Shown here: piece after piece, positions 23,082-34,554 of the stretch
Position numbering within the stretch: the first letter of the stretch is position 1
How the letters are laid out: each line of letters starts with the position of its first letter
Source: Arthrinium phaeospermum
Taxonomy: Eukaryota; Ascomycota; Sordariomycetes; Amphisphaeriales; Apiosporaceae
DNA length: 64,000 nucleotides
Reading direction: 5' to 3'
NCBI GenBank assembly: GCA_006503535.1
Contig: QYRS01000001.1
Coordinates: forward strand, 4,340,001 to 4,404,000
Made by a program: the position numbers and the translations under genes
Notes under the pieces: generated by a model
What the model saw: only the letters and a program-made list of their open reading frames with translations
What the model was told of the DNA's origin: nothing
The model's database searches: none

Positions 23082-24607
23082 CTAGACCTCTGCCACCGCA
23101 ACGCTGTCTTCCAGCGCAATAGGCTGGTCTTGCTTGTCCTCGTCCACGCTTTCGTGGTTGATGAACAGGAACGAGAGCAACACGATGCCCGCGCCCACCC
23201 AATACAGGAAGCTCGAGAACTGCTGATACTGTATCATCTCCCCGATCAGGGAGAGAGGAATGGTAAGCGACAGGCCGACCGTCACGAGAAGCGGCGACGT
23301 GAGCAGCATGGCGTACGCCCACGACATGTCGCTGAGGAAGGACGATATCGAGTTCAGTATAATAATGATCAAAACCTTGCTGGTAGGCGGCAACTCAAAC
23401 TGCGGTGGCTGTATGTCAGCAGGCGGTCTAATTTTAACATGGGGAGAGTAAACTTACGGTTTCTATTCCGGTCACATGCAAGACGATGAAAAGTGGCCAT
23501 AGGAATACAATATTGAAGAGGCCCACCATCCCAAAGAAAAGAGGCATGCTGACGCGCTCTTCGTTGCCTACCCGCAACTTCATGACCGTCACATACAGCC
23601 CGTACACCACCGCGCTGAAGAGGGCCATGGCGTCGCCAATGGCGATCTGCCGCTGGCTCTTGTGCGGGAAGTTGCCGCGGTCCTCGTCGTTGTCCTTGCC
23701 GGACAGGTCGACGGTGGAGATGAGCACGATACCCGCGAGCGAGGCCAGCACGCCGACGAGCTTGCGCACCGTGAAGCTCTCGACCTTCATGAGGGCGCAC
23801 AGGATGAGCGTCCAGACGCTGCTCGTCGACGTCAGGATTGTGACGCTGCCGACGCTCGTGTACTCGAGGCAGGCCGACGCGAAGTAGTTGGAGAAGAACC
23901 AGATCATGCAGAACTCGAGGCTCAGCCGCGCCGTCTCGCGGAACGTGAGCTTGTCCTCGGGCTTGGGGGCGTCGAACGTCTCGAAACTGCCCTCCTCCTC
24001 ATCCGCTAGGAGCCGCTCGCCGGCCGTTACGTCCTCGTCCTCGTCCGCCTGCGTCTTCCCCGGGGCCCGTCGAGCGGCGCCAGGGACCGCTCGTCCCAGC
24101 ATTGTTGCGCCACGGCCTTCGCATGGCCGAACCCCCCATTCTGTAAAATGTATTTAATCGTGATGGGTATCATAGAAAGCGCAAATATCGATGTATTAAT
24201 GTAGACGACAAAAAACGGCTTGTCGTATGTATGATCTGAGAAAATGTACTACAACCCCAATGATATCGTATTAGCTTGCTGATGCTGCTGCCGGGTAATC
24301 CCGATCGCTTGAACACTGCATCTGGGTGATAGATCGATCAATGGTAACTCACACTGGCAAGGAAATTGGAAGCTGTCCAAAGGAAGACTGTCACCGTGAG
24401 GCACGCAAGGCCTAGCGTCCTCCGCGCGACCTTCGCAATCCCCGATTTTCGCTTCGTCGGCGCCGGCGCGCCATTCATATTTGGTGTGATGGATGCCGGT
24501 GGAGTGTCCTCCATGAGCTCGAACGAATTCGAGGATCTCTGGCTCGGGGAGTCGTCCCAAGCAAAGGATGGGTCGTCGTCCGGCGACAAAGGCTTAACCA
24601 GAGCCAT
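23082..24607 (-). CDS. SLC35F/EamA-type vacuolar membrane transporter
   Basis: Drug/metabolite-transporter superfamily protein related to yeast YML018C/Thi74 and animal SLC35F5 (vacuolar, possibly thiamine-related). Exons: 24353-24607, 23458-24248 and 23082-23408; donors GTGAGT and GTAAGT, acceptors TAG and CAG. Seen: a Ser/Pro-rich N-terminal tail, then TVTVFLWTASNFLAS joined across intron 1 to YIFSDHTYDKPFFVVYIN, the family signature. Several membrane helices follow (for example SNYFASACLEYTSVGSVTIL, LVGVLASLAGIVLIS, MALFSAVVYGLYVTVMKLR), and the second EamA repeat ends in VGAGIVLLSFLFIN. About ten helices in total. One frame break in the GGGCCCCGGGG stretch near 24060, inside the acidic cytosolic loop. 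The MALVKP start (24607) is used because the upstream extension has no ATG. Confidence 0.82.
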
Positions 24608-26749
24608 ATTGCTGTGGATTTCGTTTTTGTCGCTGCTGCTGCTGCTACTGCTGCTGATTGATGCCTGGAGGGAAAGCAAGTCGCCAGCTCGGGAATAACG
24701 AATACGGGTTACGCCAAATGGCCAAAATAGGAGAAGCCTACGTCACGGCGCTGGGACAATCGTGCGGGTTTCGTCTGATGGCTTTGGACGACAGCGCGCG
24801 CGGCGGCAGCATCGGCTCAAATGGTGGTCGGGAATATTCCTCTCGCTAACGGAGACGTCGATGGCGCAGAGATCGGGTTGGCTGGCAATCAGTCGCACTT
24901 GAGTATTGAGTCGATAGGAGTTGTTAAAGGTTGAAAATAGTCAATAAATGACGCCAGGCGCATTGGAGATTAGAGTTTCACAGAGGCCCCTAAGGGCCAG
25001 AGGTTTGAGGTTTGCTGTTCAATCGGTAGCATCGGCACAATCCTGGGGTCCCCTGTGGGCGTGGGCCTTCCAGGGACGATCCGCCGCCAGCAAATTGCAT
25101 CAATCAGCCCGTTCCGCGGGATGGGGGGTCCATTAAATCCGACACATTTAGACGCGCAACGCCTGTGAGCCCGCCAACTATGTATCCCATGCCAAGCCGG
25201 TCTCGGCAGACTCTGAGATCTGGTTTTACCTTGAGTAGGCAGATTTTCGACGTGAACGCTGGGTCTGTGTCGGCCACTTGTGCCGTTCGATCGGCCTAAA
25301 CTGTTGGCGTGCGCAAGACAGCTTTGGACGGCTATGGTTCATGGGTGCTGTGCTGCAAGATAACGGTATCTTTTCGCGGTCATGCGCTGTGGTCGTGTGG
25401 TATGCAGGTTGGGTTTTTTATAGCCATTGAAAGCAGGCTCCGTGCTTCCTGCATTTCGTAATGGTTGCTCGTCCGGGTGTGTGGTAGCGATGACGATATA
25501 AGTCATTCGTCAAAAACAGCCGTGATGGTTTCGACGCGTTGTGTATGTGGCCGATAAAGGTTCGGCGTAACTGAGCAACAGAACAGCCCTATATCAAAAC
25601 AATACGAACCTTTACTTGGAGTATACCTCATGGCAAGAAATGTTTCGTCTCTCCCCTCCTGTCGGGAAGATAAGCGCCATCATCATGCAGGTGGCCGTCA
25701 GACGATGCTACCACCATGCTTTCTGCTCTTGCAAAACCTTATGTGCCAGAGAACACGTCCTCGCAAACATCGCCATCGCCATAGAGAGCCATCAAATGCC
25801 GATGCCGTGCTTTGAGGGCAAACCGCCGCCCACGACACCTGGAGCCGTTGCATCGTGGCCGAGCACCGTGAGTGCTAAACAGCAAGCAACATTGTTTTTC
25901 TTCCGCAGAGGACAAGAAGATTTATTAAGTTGGGATCTGGCCAGAAGTCTGCTGCGAACAGCGGTCTGTAGATGATGCAGAATATTGATTCCTGTACCCA
26001 TAGAAACCGCAAGGACACCTGCTGTCCCCATTCGATAGATGGATAGCCGTCGACGGTCGAGACTTGGTGCTTGCTCCAATACGTGCATTTCACATTGCCC
26101 CCGCACGCTATCCACCGTGAAGATCATAATCTTTGCGCGCCTGTGTCAATCAACGGACCTCCTTGGTTGAACGGGGTTGACAGCACACGGGATAACTTCG
26201 ATGCCTCGACCGAGAGGTCGGGAATAACTACCAAGCATCCTTGACTAACATGAAGGTATATCTGTTTACAGGGTTGTACCATGTACGAGGTCGTATACAA
26301 GTCCTATTCAGACATGTTCAGCAGCCTGTCTATCAAGGCCCGATTCCGTAACATTGACTGAAGGTGTTCGGTTTATCCAGTATCGTTGGCATGTGCCCAT
26401 AAGTGTTGGGCGTGCGATGGCCGTGTCTCCTATAGATCGAGGGGATTTGATTGGGCGGCCGTAGTACGTGCGATGTTGGTTTCAAATGGTCGCCTAGCTT
26501 TAAGGGGCATTTACCCTTCGATCACCAGAAGTAGCCTTGCCGCACAACACATCGATGACGACGGATAAGAAATGCAGTTCAAATGTAGGAAATATATGCT
26601 ACACCGCAGCGGCGGATGGTCCATATGAGGAGTCCATCTTGGGCGTTGCTGTGGTGCTATGAACGCCGCTCAAAAAACCCAATTACGCCGTGCACAGCCC
26701 AACGAGGTCCCTGAAAGTATTTCAATTCCACCTCGACTACAAGGCTCCC
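24608..26749. other. Intergenic, 2.1 kb, no gene seen
   Basis: Promoter side of the transporter gene, then the 3' end of YPT7. Short frames only. Confidence 0.5.
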
Positions 26750-27781
26750 TTAGCAGGAGCATCCGTCCCGGTCATTCTCGATATGAATGTTGATGGGATC
26801 CTGGAAGTCACCGCTGAACTCCTCGGACTCCTCCTGTGCCAACGCGTTGCGTGCGATAACTGTAGAAAGATTAGCGAGGTGTTGGTAGGGATTAAAAGAC
26901 CGCAATATCATACCTTCAAAGGCCTGCTCGACGTTGATGGCCTCTTTCGCACTGGTCTCGAAGTAGGGAATGTCGCCCTTCGAGGCGCAGAAGGTTGCTG
27001 CTCTCTTACTGGAGATCTAGTAGAAAGTTAGACACGAGGTTGAAGGCGAGAAGAATATCATAGAAACTTACCACCCGCTTGCTTTCCTCGACATCGATCT
27101 TGTTGCCCAGCACGACCTGTTGATCGCTGTTAGTGGATGCCCCTTGTTTCAGATGGCCGGAAGCAGTCTTACGAAAGGGAAGTTTTCCGGGTCACGAGGC
27201 GACGCCTGGATTAAGAACTCGTCCCGCCAGCTGTCTAAGGCCTCGAAACTCTTGGAGTTGTTGACGTCGAAAACGAGCACGCAGCAGTCGGCACCTCTGT
27301 AGAATGCAACACCCAAAGACTGGAAGCGTTCTTGGCCGGCCGTATCCCAGAGCTGTGTTTTCCCAAGTCAGTCCATTAAGCACTGTGTTTTGGCTGTCTG
27401 TTTCTGCCTTTGTCTCTGCTTGGGCCGTCTTACCTGCATAGTCACCTGGCGATCGTCGACCAGAACCTCGCGGGTCAGGAAATCGGCACCGATGGTAGCC
27501 TTGTAGCTTGCGCTGAACTTCTTGTTGACCTATTGACGACAGTACAATCAGTATGACTGTCCAGGTATTTCCCCTCAATCCTAAGGGTCGGAACAACGGA
27601 TCTGGGGCCGGCGGGTCGGGCAGGGGAACGGACATATTGGTTCATCAAACTGGTTTTGCCAACACCACTATCGCCGAGGATGATAACCTGGATTCGATCA
27701 GTCAGCTGGGTATTCGACCTAAAAGATGGTAATGTTTGGATGCCGACATGCCTTCAAGAGGACCTTCTTCCTAGAAGCCAT
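26750..27781 (-). CDS. YPT7: Rab7-type GTPase Ypt7
   Basis: Small GTPase of late endosomes and vacuoles that, with the HOPS complex, drives homotypic vacuole fusion and autophagosome fusion. Seven exons, all frame-consistent: 27752-27781, 27634-27687, 27434-27529, 27173-27352, 27072-27116, 26914-27016, 26750-26859; 205 aa. Motifs: P-loop GDSGVGKTS (exon 2), switch I/effector region [22 protein letters not shown] (switch II), NKID, ETSAK, and the C-terminal CSC for double geranylgeranylation. The RabF motif [11 protein letters not shown] and the fully Rab7-like C-terminus make the subfamily clear. Intron 1 starts with GC rather than GT (AAG|GCATGT). The other donors are GT. Confidence 0.96.
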
Positions 27782-29307
27782 GATGAGGATCGAGGTTGGC
27801 GGCTAAGTCCCTCGTGCTGATGATTCGGGCGGCCTGGCGACCGTAGCGATGCTCTTCGGTAGACGAAATTCGTCTATATGCTGCGCAGGTGGTTTGCGGT
27901 CGTATTTTGTTTGTGTAAAAACCTCTTGAGATGCGCGAAGAGGTTGGCGGTGGACTGCTTTGTTGTTGTTGATAGTGAGGTTAGGTACTTAGGTTGGGGG
28001 AAAGCAGCTATCTGATTGATAAATTGAAGGTCGGTCGGGGAGCTCTAAGCCCAGGCTGATACAACTTATTATGCAATCATTGGTAGGGGTGGCTTATCGC
28101 TTCAGGTGTGCTCCATCCACTGCTCCAGCGCTCCGTCTAGCAGTCACCGCATTGGGGTACAGATGTAATGCAGGCACCTTGCCTTGGGGACAAAAGCCAG
28201 GCCCAAGCGTCCAGCTCAAAGCACACAAAGGCGCCATCAAGCTGTAACTGGCCAGCCTGCATCAGTGCATCCACCCGACTGCTCACCACCCAGCCATTCT
28301 TCCTCTCGAGTCAGAGAAACGGGCATGGCCAACACTATGATCGGGCAATTACAGCAAAAAGGCTGCTTGCTGTATTGTGAAATAGCCCCCATCGGATTTC
28401 TGCAGGAACAAAGTGGCTTACAACTTGCCCAAAGAGGCGAGCATTGCAGGTTCCTGGGAAGTTGAGGTCCTACCTAATCCATCAGAGCTCGGTCTGTGTA
28501 GGATTATGTGCTCGTTGTGGTGGCCGTTCTATGGTAAAGCTTGAGAACGCAACGCCTGCTCTTTGAATGTGCTTGGGAAATCAAACCAAATCCATCGTCT
28601 TTCCTTTGGGATGCAGTGTCACCTATTATTGGTAAGCTGAATGCCGACGTACCTATCTTTTTGGCGAGAGTATGGCCTCTGTTTGATATTACACGGCACA
28701 AGGGCGGAGGCACATATCCGGCCACAACCACAAACTGTCCGGCCATACCAGTCATTGTACTTGCTTCACTACGATCATTTTCAGCCATTAGAGCAGCAAT
28801 GCAGATATAATTCAAAACGAGGGCCAAGTCAACTGGACATCTGCTTTATTAGGCACTAACAAAACTGCTCGACACATGCTTTAAGCGAATGCAATGCGTC
28901 TTGTGGACCATCCCTCAAGGTTAAGTACCCGTCATCATAGTCACCAGAAACTTTACCCCAGGCGTCAAAGACGGCTACGCGGAGATAATGATCCTAATGG
29001 CAGTAGATCTACACACAATTGGAGCTCCAAATTCCTGGGCGTGTAGCGATCATTGTTGCATCGAGCGAAGTGCAAGCGCGCCTCCAGCTCCAGCTCCTTA
29101 CATGTACTGCATGATGTCATACACCATCATCATACACAGCTACTTCAGCAGACATCACTTACACGACATGCCTCTGCAAACAACTCCAAAACAACTTTAA
29201 TCAAGTCTCTATCATCTCACTTCTGAATCCCAACGCACATTGGACAAAGAAACACCAATAATTTACCCAAACACTCCAACATTACGAACACATCCACACA
29301 CATCACA
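27782..29307. other. Intergenic, 1.5 kb, no gene seen
   Basis: YPT7 promoter and upstream region of the mitochondrial-type protein. No coding signal supported. Confidence 0.5.
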
Positions 29308-30058
29308 ATGGTCGCAATTCGCATCAGCAATGCCCTCAGGGCAGCTCGCACAGCGACCCCAATCATAACTGCTCCCACTCGATCGGTAGTATACCGCCGC
29401 AGCATCGCGACCACCCCCGCGCAATGGCCCAAGGCTACGGCGACGACAGCAAGGACCCCCAGAGCCAGCCGGGCGCCACCAAAGCGCAGGAGCAATCCGA
29501 GCACCCGGGCCCCGCACCGCCGGACGTCGGCAAGGGCACCGGCGGCGGCCCCACCAAGGCAAACAAGAACGGGCAGAGCGCCGAGGAGGCGGCGAGCGCG
29601 TCCTCGGGCGGTTCGCGGTCTAAGGAAGCTGAGGAGACGGGGTCCAGCCCCACGGGAGGCAGCGTTGGCGGCGGCGGGCAGCAGGCGGCCAAGAAGGGAG
29701 GTGAGGCACTCAAGGGGCCCCAGGGAAAGGGCTCCCCCCAGCCCAAGATCATGAACCAGAGCATCCCCGGTGCGAAGCCAGGGCTGAGCGAGGAGCAAAA
29801 GCAGGAGGTCGAGCAGCATAACATCGATTTCGACAAGCGGCACGATCGGGCCGCCCCCGCCGCTGACGACAAGGTGAACAAGAAGTTCTGGAATTCGTGA
29901 GTAATCCCCAATGCGATCTGTTTTTGGCTTCGGTCTTGGTCGCACGTCATAAGCCTCGTTCTGGAAGGGAAACGAGGTTGCCATGAGATCTTTTACTGAC
30001 ATATTTGGATAGCGGAAGCGAGGGACGAAAAGGTACGGAGAACGATTGGAATGCCTAG
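29308..30058 (+). CDS. Unrecognised mitochondrial-type disordered protein
   Basis: No family recognised. The first 38 residues (MVAIRISNALRAARTATP... RSIATTPAQ) are Arg/Ser/Thr-rich with no acidic residue, a typical mitochondrial presequence with an RxxS-like cleavage region. The following 150 residues are Gly/Ser/Pro/Lys-rich and look disordered. The C-terminus (HNIDFDKRHDRA... DKVNKKFWN) is the most protein-like part. A short intron with GTGAGT donor, about 29897-30012, adds a last exon ending ENDWNA at 30058. One frame break near 29424 separates the presequence from the body. Length about 210 aa. Confidence 0.6.
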
Positions 30059-30665
30059 ATCTTCCGGGCGATCTAGAACACAACCACTTGAGCCATAACA
30101 CGCTATCGGTCGTGTTGTATTGACAATATTCCTAATTATGAACTCTTTCTCGTGTCTTATGTGCCATCGTGACGGAAACAGCGACCAGTGAGATGTGGAA
30201 GCGAAGGGTGCAATTTGTATTCAAACTAGAAAGACTACATGCGAGCTAGTCACCCTTATTTCAGTTGCTTGATGTCTGAGTCGTAATGTCGAAAAGGGGA
30301 AACTCCCAAGCAAGATGGCAGTGATCATTGTTCGACCCCAACGAGGCACACTCGAGAATGGCAACAGCTTTGGCGAGAGGATGGTGGCAAGATCAATATG
30401 TAAGTTCAGTTGGTGCTACTGGCAATACCATTGTATGACACATGGTTAGCACAGCCTGCTTGTTCTACACAACATTACTGAGGGGTTATTAACAGTTGTC
30501 TGGCTGGCTCCGAACAATCGAATCTCAAAATCTGCCACTGGCCTATCGCCAATAGGACTTCGGTATTTCACTATTTCTGATCGAAATCCGGCATCATCAT
30601 ACTGGTCACCAATTTTATGCGAGACTCATTTCCCCGTCTCTTTCCAGCTATTCGATTTCAGACTG
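30059..30665. other. Intergenic, upstream of the HeLo gene
   Basis: About 600 bp, no feature seen other than presumed promoter sequence. Confidence 0.5.
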
Positions 30666-31503
30666 ATGGCTGAGCCAGTTGGTACCACACTCGGTGCTCT
30701 GGGAGTCGTTGGCTTGTTGTCTGTCTGTCTCGACTGTTTCTACTTCATCCAGGATGGACGGTCCGTCGGCAAGGACTTCACCCTCCTCCATGGGGAGTTC
30801 ATCAACCAGCAATTCCGGTTTCGAGTATGGACCAGAGCATCGGGCTTCTTCAGCGGAGGCGGATATGATCGGCGCCTTGACAATCCTGAAGTGAAAGCCC
30901 AGGTCCGATCCCAGCTGAATTCCATCGCCCTCCTATTCATGGATGCCAAAAGAGTAGCAAAAAGATACCAGATTGCTCGAGGAACCAACCGAGTCGCTGC
31001 CCCGGGTGAATACGCCGGCTTCATCGAGGAGGGCTTGCACGAATTCCTCAGGCGTATCAATCAAACAAAGAGACAAGCTGGCTTTCTGGGCGCCTTAAGT
31101 TGGGTCCTGAAGAACAAACGCTGCTTCGAGACGATGTTACAGAGTCTGGAGAAGTGTATCAATGCCTTGTATTTCGCGACAGATAACATGAATCTCTTCG
31201 ACCAGGCGACCCTGCGGAACGCTATCGACATCGAGATCGGGAGCATCCACGATATGGGGTCTTTACGGAGGCTTGTTGCGTCTTCAACATCCAACAATCT
31301 ATCTTTGATGCGGCAAGTCGGCGAACCACGAGCATCTGGGGCTGATACGCCGGTCCATGGAACAGCTAAGGCCCGCAGACTTCCTTTACTGCCCCGAAGA
31401 GCAGTCTGCTCAGAAACGAGTAGCAGCTCTTCAACAGAAACCTGCCGTTGTTTCACATGAATATTTGACGGTAGTGGTGATAGTACACTCCCGAAAGTAC
31501 TAG
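30666..31503 (+). CDS. HeLo-domain protein (HET-S/LopB-type cell-death effector domain)
   Basis: HeLo domains are the N-terminal, membrane-attacking helical domains of fungal incompatibility and NLR-controlled cell-death proteins such as HET-S. Seen: the N-terminus MAEPVGTTLGALGVVGL with the following SVCLDCFYFIQDGRSVGKDF is the family signature. A helical domain follows to about residue 200 (QLNSIALLFMDAKRVAKRYQ; FLGALSWVLKNKRCFETML; LEKCINALYFATDNMNLFDQ). The first frame would stop at 31460. Two single-base frame breaks near 31270 and 31320 are likely, because another frame gives a protein-like stretch (EHLGLIRRSMEQLRPADF) that runs to a stop at 31503. No HET-s-type amyloid motif and no NACHT or NB-ARC domain is seen. 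A single-exon gene, 464 bp before a same-strand E2 gene. Confidence 0.78.
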
Positions 31504-31967
31504 AGAGCCTTGGTCTAGAATACCGCAAGTATCCAATACAATGGGCTGCATCAGGGCTATTGTTCAAACCGAGAAACAAGTGGCATTGTCATGATGGAAG
31601 ATGCGGCATCCTAGAATCAACAAGACTTGGCAAGAATTAGTCATTATAATGTAATCACTGAAAACGTATATTAGATTATAGACCGGCTTTAACAACTTAG
31701 AATTGTCGTGACAGAAGCCATCGTTTTACACGCTTAACCAGAGAACTATCCCATAACGAGTCGAGACCATCATCAGAAATAAAAAAACGCCTGTAAGCAC
31801 CTTCTGGATGCTGATCCGATATTTACTGAAAACCCTGCTGCTGTCGAAAACGTCCTCCTCTTTCGGACGACACTTTGCAAGCTGACCACACCCAGTCAAC
31901 GCAACGCCGATACCATTATTCCTGGTCTTTCGTCCAGTCCCTCCAGTCGTCACAAGATTCACAAAGT
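31504..31967. other. Spacer between HeLo and E2 genes
   Basis: AT-rich, no conserved coding. The E2 frame is open leftward to about 31875 without an ATG, so either the E2 starts at 31968 or an unseen upstream exon exists. Confidence 0.5.
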
Positions 31968-32639
31968 ATGCGGTTTCAGGGAGTCCCGCTCAGCGACAAT
32001 GGCTGGGGCGCCCAGCTCGTATCGATTAAACAGATGGATGCTCAGGCAAACAACTGGTGGGAGCACGCCATGACGAATAATACCATGTGCGCGAAGCGTG
32101 TGATGAAGGATATCAGACAAATGGGGGATAGCTTCCTGAGCTTGAGACTCATCAATGTGGGAGAAGACAAAACGGAGGCTATTGTCACGTTTGAGGGTCC
32201 GTTGCAAAGCCCATATAAGACTGGTATATTCCAGCTCAGCTTTTCATACCCCGAGAAGTATCCGCTCGGCCCTCCGAAAGTTCACTTCTTGACACGAGTA
32301 TATCACCCCAATATCGACCACACAGGAGAAATATGTATCGACATCCTCACCAAATTTGGATGGAACCCATCATTAGGCACACGTACAGTAGTGACATCAA
32401 TCATCTCCCTCCTCAGCGACCCAATTGTTGATGATCCTCTCGTACCCGAAATAGCAGCGACATGTCTTCGTAGCAGGGAGGACTACGAACAGATTGCTGC
32501 GGCGTACACTAGAAAGTATGCTACTTTAGGTGCGGCTCTGGACAGATTGTCAGAAGCCAGTACCGAAAATCTGGTGCATATACATTCGAATACTGAAGGG
32601 ACGTCTCGTATGTTGAAAGATGGTCATGTTGCGTTTTGA
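31968..32639 (+). CDS. Divergent ubiquitin-conjugating enzyme E2 (Ubc4/5-like)
   Basis: E2 enzymes carry ubiquitin as a thioester and pass it to substrates with an E3. Seen: one intact exon, 223 aa. The UBC fold runs from about residue 42 (CAKRVMKDIRQM) to 185. It includes the YP motif region FSYPEKYPLGPPKV, the HPN motif at 113-115, the catalytic cysteine at 123 (EICIDIL) and the DDPLVPEIA loop at 155-163. These are as in Ubc4/5, but many other positions differ, and a 40-residue N-terminal and a 38-residue C-terminal extension are added. It is therefore not the housekeeping Ubc4/5. All active-site landmarks are kept, so it should be active. It lies directly downstream of a HeLo gene on the same strand. 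Confidence 0.9.
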   Translation: MRFQGVPLSDNGWGAQLVSIKQMDAQANNWWEHAMTNNTMCAKRVMKDIRQMGDSFLSLRLINVGEDKTEAIVTFEGPLQSPYKTGIFQLSFSYPEKYPLGPPKVHFLTRVYHPNIDHTGEICIDILTKFGWNPSLGTRTVVTSIISLLSDPIVDDPLVPEIAATCLRSREDYEQIAAAYTRKYATLGAALDRLSEASTENLVHIHSNTEGTSRMLKDGHVAF

Positions 32640-33047
32640 GTCTCTTGTACCTAAGCGTCGCTCTTGTTAGGTACCATCATCGGTGTAATACGTTGCCCCT
32701 ACCATCTACATCTCCTAATCTGGACAGACAAATTGACATTTTCTTCCCTTTTCTTGTAAAATCGCAAAATTTCACAGTTGAACAATATGTCGAGACCTGA
32801 TCGATATTGATATTAGATATGAGTGTAGGTAAGCATGCAAGCATGGCACAAGGGTGCTGATATTAGCGACGGGGCCGGACCCATAGACCGATCGGGTGGG
32901 CTCTAGCGGGACAACGCGTGGGCTTCCAGGGCCAAAGTTCCCAACGTCATTCCGAATGGGAACCAGCTAAAACCATCTTTACTGTTGACTTGCCCCTGCT
33001 CATCCAGCGCACACCAATGGCATTTAGAGGCCTCTGCCAGTATTCCA
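32640..33047. other. Intergenic, about 400 bp
   Basis: 3' end of the E2 gene and promoter of the next gene; nothing else seen. Confidence 0.5.
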
Positions 33048-34554
33048 ATGGCGGATGAGGAGCTGCAGCAGAAGATCCATGGTCTGGGCGACCTGGATCT
33101 GGCGGCACTACTCTGTCTCATGAGCCGTGAACACTGCATCGTCAGCACCGAGCCCGAATCCCTGGATGATCTGGTCGAGGAATTGCAACTGGTATGATGG
33201 CAGCCTCTTACATCTTGCTGTTTCGCGACCCAGAAATGTAGTGACTGACAGAAACCCCGCTGCTGCGAATTAGGTTGTCTCCCAAACGTTCGGTCTCAAA
33301 TCTGCCGTCGTCAACTGCACCGCGCAAACCACCCTCGACGACTTCGCCGCGTCCATTCTCCCCAGTCCCCGACAGCATCGGCCGATTCGCGCTCCTCCTC
33401 ACCAGTCCTCACGCGCGGCAACCACCAGCAAGCAAACAACGACTCTACTTCCACAACAACCTCCACCCTGCTCGCGCAAATCACCGCCAGAATAACAGCA
33501 ACGGCGGTGGCGGCGGCGCCCTACGAGCCCTCACGCCCCTATCGGCCGCATCCTACTCCCACAACCAGTCCCACCAGCCAGGAGGAGGCTCGCACACGCA
33601 ACCCCAGATCGCCAACGTCGTGCTGGCGCGGGACCTCGACCGCGCGCCCAAAGCCGTCCAAATCCAGGCGCTGGAGCTACTGCGAACGCGGCGCATCTTC
33701 ACGCGCACGAGCGTGCAGGCGGCGCCCAAGCAGTTCCTGTTCCTCGCCGTCCTGGGGGCCGACAGCGCGGGCCAGGCGGGTCACGGAGCACCTCAACGAC
33801 TTCTTCTACATCGCGCACTGGCACGACCGGAGGACGGCTTCGTCCGGCTCGACGAGCGCGAGGATGCGATGATGAGTACTGCTGGCGGTGGCGGCGGCGG
33901 CGGTGACGCCGGCTCGATCCGAGATTACGAGGGGGACAAGTACCACAGCAGTAGCGAGAGCCTGAGCGGCGAGCGTCGTCCGCCGCCGGAGTCTACGGGG
34001 CAGCATGTCGTCAGCGCAGTACTTCGCCGCGTCCAGCAGCGCTACGAACCCCACGCCCAAAGCCGCCGCCGCAACACCGAAACCAACAACAAACCGCACC
34101 CCCTACAACCGCTCCGCACCGACTTCAAAAACCCACCGCCGTCCCCCCCCTACTTCAGCGAAACCGACATCGCTGCCCTCGCCACGGCGAGCCGAAGGTC
34201 CACGTCGATATCGAGGTGCTGCGGTACCAGATGAACATCATCTCGCACCTGCGGATGCACCGGGCGGTGGCGGCGGGGACGGGCGGCGGGGGCAACGGCG
34301 TGACGCCGGCGGCGACCAAGCACTTCGACAGCTGACCAAGAGCCTCGCGGCGCTGCACGGGCTCGACTACGTGACGCCCGCCCTCGTCGTCTGGCCGCCA
34401 AGAAGATCTACCTGCACCGCGTCCGCATCGTCGCGCCCGCCAAGGAGCGCAGCAGTGGGGCAGCGACCTGGCCGCCGTCGAGCAGCTGCTCGAGGGGGTC
34501 GGGCCCGAGGACGTCGTGGAGGATGTTATTGGGATGGTGGCCGCGGCGTTATAG
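33048..34554 (+). CDS. Magnesium-chelatase-like (MoxR/ChlI-type) fungal protein, frame-broken
   Basis: Fungi make no chlorophyll; the conserved fungal protein that carries this label has no known role that I can name. Seen: start MADEELQQKIHGLGDLDL. An intron with GTATGA donor and TTAG end (about 33193-33272) leads into VVSQTFGLKSAVVNC. After a Pro/Ser-rich region come NVVLARDLDRAPKAVQIQAL and LLRTRRIFTRTSVQAAPKQF, resembling the chelatase post-Walker-B part, then HLNDFFYIAHWHD. The C-terminal region has VHVDIEVLRYQMNIISHLR, LAALHGLDYVTPALV and YLHRVRIVAPAKER, ending near EDVIGMVAA at 34554. At least six single-base frame breaks are spread through the GC-rich body (33380-34460). No Walker A loop is visible in the N-terminal part. 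Identity by memory of the fungal family, moderate. Confidence 0.55.

Noticed and set aside
29424..29900. Separate gene starting MAQGYGDDSK
   Set aside because: The preceding frame encodes a mitochondrial presequence that leads straight into it; one missing base explains the split better than two genes.
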